Origin: Amborella trichopoda
Lineage: Eukaryota; Streptophyta; Magnoliopsida; Amborellales; Amborellaceae
NCBI RefSeq assembly: GCF_000471905.2
Contig: NW_006499810.1
Coordinates: 2,409,622 to 2,473,621 of the forward strand
Reading direction: 5' to 3'
Length of the DNA stretch: 64,000 bases
The notes below the pieces were generated by a model. The model saw only the letters and a program-made list of their open reading frames with translations. It was not told the origin of the DNA and did no database searches. Positions 54,727 to 64,000 of the stretch are shown one piece after another; positions within the stretch are counted from its first letter, which is position 1; each line of letters opens with the position of its first letter. The position numbers and the translations under genes were made by a program.

Positions 54727-57700
54727 TTTTTGAAGATATTTTTCAGTAACATGGGTCCCTGATGCTGAATAAAAAGAGAAGTCGGTCAATAAAACCTGAC
54801 AAACAATGAAAATTTTGACAATCTCAGAATGACCCCAGAACTACTCAACATCTTCATAAAGACTCCAAAAAGACTTCTGCTAAGTTTTGTCGTATTTCGA
54901 CATGTCTAAGGCAGTGCAGACTGAGAAGCAGTCTCGACAGAATCAGCCTCTTGCACCCTAAAATGGATCCTTATGACATGATCCCTATTCGATGTGTCAA
55001 AAAGCTATGGGACCATCGTCATTAGATCTGGCACGATTGAAAACTCCCAAGGGTGAAATTTCAGCTTAAACGGACACTCCAAGAAGAAGTTAGGGGTAAA
55101 AGATCAAAGCAAAAAAGAAGTTGGGTAAAAGACCAAAAAAGGCGGAGCTGCACACTATTTTCGTGCGGCCACCCTGCAAGTAATCACCCTTAAAGGGGCA
55201 GGCACGAATAGTGAATGGCGATGCTCAAATCTCACTCGTTCGAGGTCAGATCATGTCCAAATTTTGTGAGCGTATTCGTCTTATCAAGACGAGCGTTTTG
55301 ATAAGTGGCACGCCTCGTGATGATGCACGAGCACGAAAGAAAGCTAGAGAGAAGTTGCCGATCCGTGAAGGAAGTTGCAGGAAAATCAACAGCAACACGC
55401 CTCGCTCGAGTGACCAAATCACGGCGCTCGAGAGCCCGATCAATATAAAACCAATTCTATCGTGTGCGTAATGTCCATGGCTATCACAGGTCTGAACGCC
55501 GCGCATGATAAATGTCAGATTTCGCACACGAAGCCGATGAAGTGGCTATGAATTATGGTGTTAGATTTCCAAATTCTAGCAAAAAGTTAAAAGTTGTGAG
55601 ATCTTCGTTCGGGCAAGAAATCAATCTGTATTTGTTACCACGAGATCGTGGCAGCATGCTCAGAGTGATCCAGTGAAGAAATCACGGAAAAACATCAAGG
55701 AACGAGCACACCATCGATCCGAAGCTTGCAAGATTCATCCATATTTCGAGTCACATGATCGTGGCTTAAAAACATGATCCATGTCCTGAAGTTGGTATCA
55801 AATTGATCGCCATGTCGAGCCCTACAAGAAAACAATCATCTTTCTAATAAACGGGCACTAGAGCAACGCCGGATCATCCATGAAAGATCACGCATGTTCT
55901 AAGGCAGCAACAGGGACTGTTTTGGAATTTTCATAATTTTTATGAAGGGGCATATCAGTCATTTTGTTCCCTATTTTCCTATTTTATTTAATACAGTTAA
56001 ATCTTAATTTTCAGCAATTAGGTCTAATTTTGATCAATCCACCAATGTTTGGGCAAAACTCTATATATATCACATACTCTCATTGTACGAGGACCGAATT
56101 TTGCATAATAAAATCTCCATCTTTTCTCATTGTTGGGTCACAACTTGATAGAGAGAGGGATAGAGAAACTTTTGGGACGGTACCCCTCGGCTTAAGTTAA
56201 ATCTTTTTCTCTCTCTTCTCTTCTTTCCTCTCTTTTTCTCCTTCTTCTTCTCTTTCTTCTACTTCGTCTGAGTTTTTCGCAAAGGTTATGCGCGGCAGTG
56301 GCAGTGCTACACATGCCTATTTCTTTATTTTTTTCCCCATCTTGGGGTTTCATAGGTCGTGCAAGGCAATGACAGTGCCATGCTGAGCTTCTTTCTCCCT
56401 CTCTTCATTCGTCTCTGTCTCTCAGCAAGGATCACCGATGGCGAAGCCCATCGCCGCCCGCTGGGGTCTCACCCTGGTGTGCGCCTATCGCAGACAGTGA
56501 TGCCTATCACCGCCTGCGAAGGGTCACGGTAATACCGATCATGGTCTGTAGGTTTCTCTCGCCCCCATTGCCTATCGTCGATGGTGATACCTATCATCGC
56601 CCGTAAAGGGTCACGGCGATGCCTATCGCGATCAGTAAGTTTTTTTCGTGCGCTCGGCGTCTATCGTCGTCCTCTAGCTTCTATTGTGCGCTTGATGTCT
56701 ATCGTCATCTACAAGCCTCCTTTCGTGCACTCGGTGCCTGTCACCGTCCGCATGTTTCTCTTGCGCCCACTGCTTATCGCAGATGGCGATGCCTATCACT
56801 GCCCGTAAACGGTCGCGACGATGCTTATCGCTGTTCGTAAGTTTCTTTTGTGCGCTCAGCATCTATCACCGTCCACGAGCTTCCTTCGTGTGCTCCGTGT
56901 CTATCATCGTATGCAAGCTTCCTTTCGTGCGCTTGGTGCCTGTCGCCATCCGAAGGTTTCTCTTGTGTCCCATGCCCACTATCGTGTGCTTCATAAGGAA
57001 CTCTTGCTGCGTGCTTCGCAGGAGGCTATCGCTGCGCTCTTCACAAGAAGCCATCGCCACCCATGAAGGGATGTGCTGTCTTCTCGTGTTATCAACGATG
57101 ATGCCTAGGACCATCTGTAGTTCACTGCTCACCCTCTATCTATGAGCAGCAGCATCCAACGCCATCCAAGGGCCGCGACACTATTACTCCACGGCTGTGG
57201 GTGGCAATGCCTAACGCCGTCGAGACCCATCTCTTCGTCATCTCGCACCTTCTCTCCATTCTTGTCTCTTCTCACTTGATTGAGGGTAGGCTTAGTCTAG
57301 CACTGCCATAGCGGTCTGGCTATTAAGCTGTATTGTCGTCGTGCTGATCTTGAGTACCATGCCCATCTTGTTGTCACACCAGATTAGGACAGTCATATCG
57401 GCCTTGGTTTCGAGTAGTATTGTTGTCGTGTTGGTCCTGCGTTCCATGCTCATCTTGCTACCACTCCAAGTTGGTCACTGTCCAGTTATCATGCTAGTCT
57501 CGTCCCTCGATCTAGATTTCTTCTCTTTTCTATACCTTTCATGTCATCACCTTAATTTCACCATATGAATGTGCATTGCCCTAGGACAAGGGTGGGTCCT
57601 TCGGCCAACTTTTCTTGCAAGTTGACCATGATAATGTTGTGTAGAAAATAAGGAGATTGACGGTCAAGAGAGGCGATTCCGAACCAGCTGAAGAAGCTTG

Positions 57701-57971
57701 GGGGCTTTCCGTCGTGATCTAAGAGGGCACCCGCACGAATCAGCCCGGGTAAGTCATGGACCTAGGTGAGGTTGTTGCCCAAAAGTCACGGACCTAGGTG
57801 AGGTTGTTGCCCACCTCATATATCAAATTCCTCTCTCACTAATTAGGCACCTGACCTTGTTCTGCGAACAAGGTTCTGAAGAGAGCGATCTTAGTCCTGG
57901 GTCTTCCGAACCCAAGACACATGTCACCTAATCACTTAGATCTAGGTATGCGAGATCGAGGCATCTGACCA
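54727..57971 (+). repeat. 5' LTR of element F (F2)
   Basis: Starts within TTTTTGAAGATATTTTTCAG (54727) and ends CATCTGACCA (57971), 3.25 kb, near B's LTR in size. TATA at about 56062, AATAAA at about 56106, a short pyrimidine tract (56205-56275), the inverted-repeat array (56430-57090), then GTTGGTCACTGTCCAG and the conserved terminal block. Confidence 0.9.
56430..57090 (+). repeat. Inverted-repeat array in F LTR (GCGAT-GCCT-ATCGC core)
   Basis: Irregular units around the core GGCGATGCCTATCGCC. The best dyad is 56489-56518: arm CGCAGACAGTGAT, loop GCCT, arm ATCACCGCCTGCG, 13 bp with two transition mismatches. Others: CGAT-GCTT-ATCG near 56820, GGTGAT-ACCT-ATCATC near 56584, GGCGAT-GCCT-ATCGCG near 56612. 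Spacers are TTTCTTTCGTGCGCTCGGTG-like. Same slot as the arrays in A and B. Confidence 0.82.
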
Positions 57972-57972
57972 A

Positions 57973-57994
57973 TTTGGTGATTCTATTGGGGACA
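57973..57994 (+). promoter_or_regulatory. Primer-binding site of element F (diverged)
   Basis: TTTGGTGATTCTATTGGGGA follows the LTR end CTGACCA and is followed, as in A and B, by a run ending in CCCC. Confidence 0.8.
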
Positions 57995-58060
57995 TATTAC
58001 CCCTTCGTCGGTTTGCTCTTGCTTGATTAACATCACCTTTTACTTTCTGCACTATATTTC

Positions 58061-59062
58061 ATGGCATCTGGGTTGTTCAACCAGTTCATCCGAGTTGGGG
58101 ATTTTCTCATCCCCACACTCGTGACTGTCCTAGGGAAGTGAGCTTCTCAAGCCTCGTTCCCTACACTCCTCTTGAGTCAGGACTGACAGTCTGGCTTCCA
58201 AATTCTTGCCTGGATTGGTGCGCGAAGGGACTTGAAGGTCCTTAACTCCCCACTTTCTAGCCCTAGTGGACCCTCCACTAAGGCCCTTCGCATTGGTGGC
58301 ACACATGTCACTGCACACAGCACGTACCCTACTACTGGCAAGTACCTTACGCCGAAAGGCTACTATGTCTTCTCTCGCAAAAGGCAAGTAGGCTGTCATT
58401 GCTCCTGAGGTAAGGCCATCCCCCTTACTCATTCACCACCATGAACCTCTATGCCTAGCGGCTCGACACATAGAGGCGAAGATCCTACGGCCTCCACCTC
58501 TTGCACACACCTGATAGCTCGTGATCCAACCACTCGAGCCATACATCGGGGTCACTTTTATGCTGCCTTGAGATCATGTCCAAGGCTAGGCCTTCTCGGG
58601 CCAAACTCTGCGAGCGCCATGCATTTGCATCCCACAGTTCGGGGCAACATCAGTGCTGTGTCAGCTCAAGCACATGATGGTTGACCACTTCATCCTCCCT
58701 CTCAGCACACATAGCTCCACCCTGTGAGAGATGAGCTCCCAGTAGGTTCCTCACATACACGAGCTCATGGTTCTCAGCCTTAAAGTCGGGTTGGCTAACC
58801 GAGCCCGGGTTGACCTTAGGTCACCTGGACAGCTAACTCTAAAGGTGCACACGCACTGACGTTGCAGGTTCCCCCCCGTTCCCGACTCAGACATAGTCAT
58901 GAGCCAGATCCTTCTTCTTTCACCCTTCCCTTGTCAAGAAAGCACCTCGAGACCTAGTACTTAAAGGTTTTCCCTAAGAGAACCATCTTGAGTCAGCCAC
59001 CTCAAGTCAATCATGCACCTGGGCTTCACAAAGGAATTCGGGGCAAAGGCCTGGCGGCAGAT
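58061..59062 (+). pseudogene. Leader reading block (element F)
   Basis: Opens with GLFNQFIRVGDFLIP 88 bases after the primer site. Further on, GSTHRGEDPTASTSCTHL (58451-58684) matches the leader blocks of A and B in order. Interrupted by element G. Broken copy. Confidence 0.62.
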
Positions 59063-60229
59063 TGTAAACATCCAATTTTAAATCTGAAAAATTCTATGGT
59101 TTCATGAACCTTTATGATCATACTTAACATAAGAAACCCAAATCCATAGTTCACACAACCTATCTTGTGACCCGGAACAAGTCTGCCTGCCCGGAACCGT
59201 GTAAAAACCCTGTTTTGACCTAGATTTCTATAAACGCCCTATTTTATCAAAAAAAACATTAAAAATAGCAAATAAATTCATTTTGACCCAAAGTTATTTC
59301 TGATAACTTCAAAAGAGGCTGAGGAACACACTTGAAAATAAAATTTTCAATTTGGAGCATTTTTTGTTTGTGCAGCACAGGGCATGCTGCCAAGGCAACA
59401 TGCTACCAAGGCAACACTAGTCATGCCGCTTAGCCTTGGGTGACACAGAGCATGCTGCCTAGGCAATACGGGGTGTGCCACCCAGCCATGGGTGACACAG
59501 GGCGTGCCGCCCAGTCCAGATCGATTTTTGCCATTTTACTTGGGCGGCACAGACCGTGGCTCCCAGGTGACATGCCCTGTGCCGTCCAAATCTCTCTCCT
59601 CAAAATGGTATCTTTGACTGGGGGGCTTTGTTTGTTGTAGGAGGATGTCCTTCCCAACGGATTTTGACCCCTAGAAACCTTCTTTTCATGGTATTTTGAG
59701 GGGGAGAGAGATTAAAACCTGGGGAGAGCTAGAAAACCTAGAGAGAGCTGCAGAAGAGAAAATCTGAGAGAAAACCCTAACCTAAGCTAAGCCTGAGAAC
59801 CCTAGTTCTAAGCCATTTTCAAGGAACAACCACCCTACTCAATCAAGGCTTGTTGGCTGACATCCGAGATAGAGAGGTAAAATAAGACCGGTTCTGATAC
59901 GGGCGAGCCCCAGAAGGCTTAAGAGTCTAGGGCCATTTGGCTCGGTTCAACATCATTTAATTCATTTTACTACTTATAATTTATCATTTTTATTTCATTT
60001 TGATTTGTTCATTTTCTTAAAATCATATTTTATAATGTGTTAGATCATGCTGGCGCTGCCACAGATCTGAGAGTAGATGTGCTCGTTTTCGAGCAGATCT
60101 GGCCTCAAATCTGAATTCGGTTTGTCCCACTTTCTTTACCATTTTATTTCCATTTCATTTTCATTATTTTAAGGTGTAAGATCCGAGAGATCTTCATTAC
60201 CAGATTTGTCAAATTTTGCATCATAAACA
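59063..60229 (+). repeat. 5' LTR of element G
   Basis: 1,167 bp with TG...CA ends (TGTAAACATCCAATTTT ... TTGCATCATAAACA). Contains the GGGTGACAC near-palindrome cluster at 59370-59590 and a region of GAGAAAACCCTAACC-like words (59700-59830). CAGAT immediately before 59063 is the candidate left target-site copy. Confidence 0.88.
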
Positions 60230-60230
60230 G

Positions 60231-60250
60231 TTTGGCGCCCACCGTAGGGC
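60231..60250 (+). promoter_or_regulatory. Primer-binding site of element G
   Basis: TTTGGCGCCCACCGTAGGGC, one base after the LTR end. TGGCGCCCACCGTGGGGC-type sites are common in non-Ogre Tat elements. Confidence 0.82.
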
Positions 60251-60779
60251 CTTTTGAGCTTGATCCAAGCATAAAAATACAATTTTTACTCATCATTGTT
60301 CAGTCTTTTCAGTCACAAAAGGTCCCAGAAGTCGGAATTAACCAGGATTCAGGGTTTCATTGCTGCGAAATCCAATTTTTTCTATCAGTGCCACCTAGAT
60401 CCAGGGTGACACTCGTGTCGCCCAAATTTTGAAAGCTTCAGAATTTTTTGAAACTTTGAAAATCTATTCTAAGTCCTTTTTTATGAGTTTTCACATAATT
60501 TCAGAAAAAAATAAAATTTTTAAAAATGCCAAAAAAGTATTTTACTTGATACAGATATGTCCTATCTACTTTTGTCTGTTTACTATGTTTTAATTTATTT
60601 CATAAATTTTTTTTTTTTTCATACTTCTTCCAAGTTTCAAGTAGTCTTATTTCATCAATATTAATAAGATAAAAATATAAAAAAATAAAAAAAATAATTT
60701 TTTTTGAGCATCCCTGTTTGCCTTGTGCGACACAAGACATGTCGCCCGGGCAGCACAGGGTGTACTGCCCAGCCGTATC
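60251..60779 (+). other. Leader of element G
   Basis: Little coding potential. Carries two copies of the GGGTGACAC/GGGCAGCAC near-palindrome (60395-60425, 60720-60775), and T- and A-rich runs at 60605-60715. Confidence 0.55.
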
Positions 60780-62010
60780 TCTCGTTGCTTCAGAGGTGGT
60801 AGTTAAGGCAAAACCGTTGTTCCACGATGTTTTGCTCATGCTAAAAGATGGTTTATACCTCAAAGGAGCCGTCGAAAATGATAAAGAAGCCCTTCAAAGG
60901 TTTTCTATGCGATTCTTAGTAAGAGGTGATCCCCTATTCAAAACGTCCTTCCATGGCATCATTCTAAGGTTCCTCAATCAGCAAAAAATTGACCAAGTAC
61001 TAACAGAGTTGCACAATGAAGGAGGTCATTTTGGGGGAGCCACCTTAGTTCAGAAAATCAGGCGCCAAGGCTATTACTAGACCATCATGGCTGAAGATTG
61101 CTGGAAGTTCGTTAAGAGGTGTCCCAAATGTCAACTCTATGGACACCTCATCCATGCACTGTCCGTATTACTCAACTCAACACCGCCCGTATGGCCCTTC
61201 GCCATTTGGGGTCTTGATATCATTGGAATGATATCACCAAAATCCTCAAATGGCCACCGTTTTATATTAATGGCTTCAGAATGCTTCACCAAATGGGTAG
61301 AGGCCACATTATTTGTTAAAATTGAAGGCCAACATGTTGCCCGTTTCATAAAGAACAATATCGTATGCAAATTCGTGTTCCTGAGTCAATCATCACTGAC
61401 AATGGATCCAATCTCAAAAATAAAAAGGTAACTAAGGTTTGAAAAAGGTTCGGGATAACACAAAAATTCTCCACACCTTACTACCCTCAAGGAAACGGAC
61501 AAGCGAAGGCCACAAACAAAGGACTTTTCATAATAATAGATAAAATAATAGAAGGTGGGAAAGATTGAAACAAAAAGCTAAATGATGCCTTATGAGCGTA
61601 CTAGACAACTGAGAAGACTCCTACTGGCATGACCCCATACTCATTAGTGTATGGTATGGAAGCAGTGCTACCTATCGAGGTTGAGATACCATCTCTCTGA
61701 GTCCTTATTCATAAAAATTCAGATGAGGAACAAAAGATCGAAGCACGAATTTCTGCCCTCATTAATTTGAATGAAAAATGACTACGAGCAACACAGAATA
61801 TCGTTGCTTATCAGTGTAGAGCAGAGAGGGCATACCAAAGAACAGTTGTTCCTTGAAAATTCAGAGAAGGAGACATGGTACTCAAGAAAATCTTCCACAC
61901 TCTTGAAAATCCACACCCTTTAGGAAAATTCAAACCTAATTGGGAGGGTCCATTCGTGGTTACGCGAGTGCATGCAGGCAATTCTTATAAGACAAAAAAT
62001 CAGGAGGGGT
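60780..62010 (+). pseudogene. Integrase (element G)
   Basis: The zinc-binding region has LTELHNEGGHFGGATL and then KRCPKCQLYGHLIH. The core follows with WGLDIIGMISPKSSNGHRF and a FTKWVEA block. Around 61480-61700 the nucleotide sequence continues with YYPQGNGQ-like and MTPYSLVYGMEAVLPIEVEI coding blocks, and ends near GKFKPNWEGPFVVTRVHAGN. This order is normal for a gypsy integrase without a chromodomain. Broken copy. Confidence 0.88.
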
Positions 62011-62019
62011 AATGCAATG

Positions 62020-63200
62020 TATCTCATAAAATACTCCCGTAAAGAGTTAAAAAAAGTGATGAAAACCTGAAAGTCATCACAAAGAAAAAATAAAAAATAA
62101 AAAATTAAAAAAATAAAAAAACAAAAAAAATGGATGTGGTGAAAACCTGAAAAGGTATCATGGGTAAAAAGAAAAAAAAGATATCCAAGAAGGAGCTTTC
62201 GATGCAAAACACTCAAGTACAAACAAGTACTTGCAAGTTCCAATAATACTGCACAAGCTGACCATGAGCATGAAGACTCCTCCTAAATCCTGCAGGTCCC
62301 CAACAGAGCCAACTCAAAAAGATGTAGGAGGGTGACATGAATGGAAAACCAAAGTGATTTCGACGAAACCTAAACAACGTCGAGACCCTCCAAGATGGAA
62401 GCCCAACAAGAATCCAAAGGGCTCTTCATGGATCCGCAAAGCAGAGGATGAAAGCTCCAAAGGTAAAAAGACAACTTCGTGATTTTTGAGTTCTCACGAT
62501 CCCACATGGGAATTCTTTCATCATCTTTGGGTAGAATATAACAAAGAAAATGACCACCTAAGGGGCCATAGGTGGAAAAACATCCCTTTTGAAAATGTTG
62601 TTTCAATTTGATTGTTAAAATCATCCATTTTCAAAAGCTTTCTCCTTTTATAAGGGACTTCCTCCATCACTACAAGGGGCTAAACTGTTAATCAATCTGA
62701 CTTCACTCTCGAAGCCAATTTCCTGCGCCTGTTATGCAGACTTGAAACTAGCTAGGCACTCCATGGTTGTATGAGTATAACTACCAACAACCACATATCA
62801 GAGATGGGTAAATTTTGCCAATGACGAAATTGGCTAGTTTGGGAGAGCTTTTCTCTCGACTGGATCCCCTGAGGTAAAACGAGGTGAGCTCATCCCATAT
62901 GTGCGTATATTGGTTCGATAGCCAAAGATTTGAGACAAAAACCATACAACTAGGGGGGCTAAGTTTGTAAAAAATTCATTTTGAGAAGTGTGTGCAAGGA
63001 AAGTGTTCTGCTATGCATCAATGAATCAAATGTACACTTACTACAAGAATCCCTAACAGGGGCAATGAATATATTAAAAAAAAAAGGAGAAGGGGTTTTT
63101 CAAACTTCCCATAACAAGAAGGCTACAAAGGACTTCCCAACAAGGGCAGAATTCTCCCAAAAGTAAAACATAAATAAAAAATAAAAATAAAAATAATAGA
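62020..63200 (+). other. 3' region of element G, non-coding
   Basis: A-rich stretches (62080-62130), then sequence without clear repeats or genes. A short AT microsatellite (ATATATATAT) lies near 63200. Confidence 0.5.
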
Positions 63201-63214
63201 TATATATATATATT

Positions 63215-63470
63215 GTCACCCAGTCTGTGTGGGGGACACTACACATGTCTCCCACATCTCTCATATCCCATTTAAATCCCAACTTGTATGGGTGACACTC
63301 CTAGTGTCGCCTAAGTGACACCACTAGTGTCGCTCAATTTTTTATGCCAAAACCTCTTTGTTTTTATTCCCAAACTTTCAATAAAAAAAATAAAAAACAT
63401 TTGTTTTAGGTGGCCGGCACCCTGCTGTGTCGCCCAAACCTGGGTGACACAGGACATGTCGCCCAAATGG
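63215..63470 (+). repeat. GGGTGACAC near-palindrome cluster in G 3' region
   Basis: Four or five copies of a motif like GGGTGACACxxxxxTGTCGCCC. The best is 63442-63464: arm GGGTGACA, loop CAGGACA, arm TGTCGCCC. The same motif is in the LTR (for example 59490-59512) and in the leader. Confidence 0.75.
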
Positions 63471-63574
63471 TTTTTTTTAAAAATGACCCCACGTAATTTT
63501 TGGGATTTCCAAGGATGAAACATGGTTTGTCATGGTTTTTTATGATCATTTTCAAACATTTTTATTAAGTTTTA

Positions 63575-63780
63575 AAATAAAAATCTCCTTGGTGGCATGA
63601 GCCTAATCTGGCAACCAATTTTCTAGAAAATTTCAAAAAACTTCAAAAAAAAAAAATTGCTCCACAGTGGTACGAGCCTAATCTGCCGACCATGTTTCCA
63701 AAATTTCAAAAAAAAAAGAAAGTAAAATTAAAAAGAGAGAACACTCCTCAATGGCATGAGCCTAAACTGCAAACCAAAGT
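63575..63780 (+). repeat. About 90-bp repeats with TGGCATGAGCCTAATCTG core (element G)
   Basis: TGGCATGAGCCTAATCTGGC at 63593, TGGTACGAGCCTAATCTGCC at 63668 and TGGCATGAGCCTAAACTGCA at 63752, each followed by AACCA and an A-rich run. Confidence 0.8.
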
Positions 63781-63799
63781 CTGATTCAGGGCACAACCA

Positions 63800-64000
63800 C
63801 CATGTTTTAATGGAAAAACGTCAAACTCGTGCGACTTTAAAGATCTGACACAGGAAAAATGTCAAACTCATGCGATGTTAAAGAGCCGTGATAGGATAAA
63901 CGTCAAAATCGTGCAACATTAAAGAGCCGAGACAGGTAACGTCTATGACGTAAAATGTCGGATGTGTTCAGGGCACAACCACCTTGTTCAATGTGTTCAG
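63800..64000 (+). repeat. About 43-bp tandem repeats with GTCAAACTCGTGCGA core (element G)
   Basis: CGTCAAACTCGTGCGACTTTA, GTCAAACTCATGCGATGTTA and CGTCAAAATCGTGCAACATT follow each other with AAAGAGCCGxGAxAGG between. The array continues to the window edge, where a GTTCAGGGCACAACCACC block is also repeated (63784 and 63967). Confidence 0.82.

Larger units (their letters stand above)
54727..59062 (+). mobile_element. Element F: Tat/Ogre-like, 5' LTR and leader
   Basis: Complete 5' LTR (54727-57971), a diverged primer site at about 57973 and the leader block up to 59062, where element G begins. The rest of F would lie beyond G and outside the window. Closely related to A and B. Broken copy. 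Confidence 0.85.
59063..64000 (+). mobile_element. Element G: second Tat-type gypsy element, 5' LTR to 3' region
   Basis: LTR TGTAAACATCC...CATAAACA (59063-60229), primer site from 60231, a short leader, an integrase region (60780-62010) and a long 3' region with repeats running to the window edge. The primer site differs from that of A, B and F, and the LTR is unrelated to theirs, so this is a different family. gag, protease and RT blocks were not recognised. The 3' LTR lies outside the window. Broken copy. Confidence 0.82.

Noticed and set aside
56581-57145. Several overlapping frames rich in Arg/Ser/Cys
   Set aside because: Lie in the F LTR dyad array; no shared peptide with other copies.
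63180-63215. AT microsatellite near 63200 as a promoter or origin
   Set aside because: Simple sequence inside element G with no supporting context.

Overview
This is a stretch of a large, repeat-rich plant nuclear genome, almost certainly a flowering plant. The evidence is a single intact GRAS-family transcription factor gene (49505-50809) of the SCARECROW-LIKE 32 type, lying in a gene island of about 7 kb. The rest is nested LTR retrotransposon fossils. I cannot name the species.

Layout. (1) 1-17163, + strand: element A, a giant Ty3/gypsy Tat/Ogre-like copy. Its 5' LTR runs off the left edge; then come an Arg-tRNA-type primer site, a leader reading block, gag, RT, RNase H, a second (archaeal-like) RNase H, integrase, a 5-kb 3' region full of tandem repeats, and a 3' LTR. 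(2) 17164-29479, + strand: the 3' part of element E, a related Tat copy, with tandem repeats, an extra gene carrying a plant mobile domain (PMD), and an LTR split by element D. (3) 24169 to about 28980, - strand: element D, a Tekay-like chromovirus with a 2.8-kb LTR, polypurine tract, chromodomain, integrase and RNase H. (4) 29480-34932, - strand: element C, a Tat-like leader, gag and protease. (5) 34933-44947, - strand: element B, a sister of A with its 5' LTR. (6) 44948-51930: the gene island. (7) 51930-53053: start of a Ty1/copia element (LTR, primer site, gag). It is broken by (8) two head-to-tail Tat LTRs (53054-57971), the second leading into the leader of element F, broken in turn by (9) 59063-64000, element G, a different Tat-type element with a 1.17-kb LTR, a different primer site and an integrase region.

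All retroelement copies are broken, most with many breaks. By eye, A's two LTRs differ at about 13% of sites over about 235 bp, so A is an old insertion; E, C and the copia copy should be older than what sits in them.

The most interesting structure is in the Tat LTRs. Downstream of a TATA box and AATAAA signal, and of a long pyrimidine tract, each LTR that keeps this slot (A, B and the second F LTR) carries an array of short units built around an inverted repeat. Unit sequence and length differ between elements while the architecture is kept. One unit in A's 3' LTR has both arms changed at three matched positions, so pairing is preserved. The arrays would lie in the transcribed RNA leader upstream of the primer site. 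The same core motif recurs in A's 3' region, and element G shows an analogous near-palindrome scattered through its LTR and internal region.
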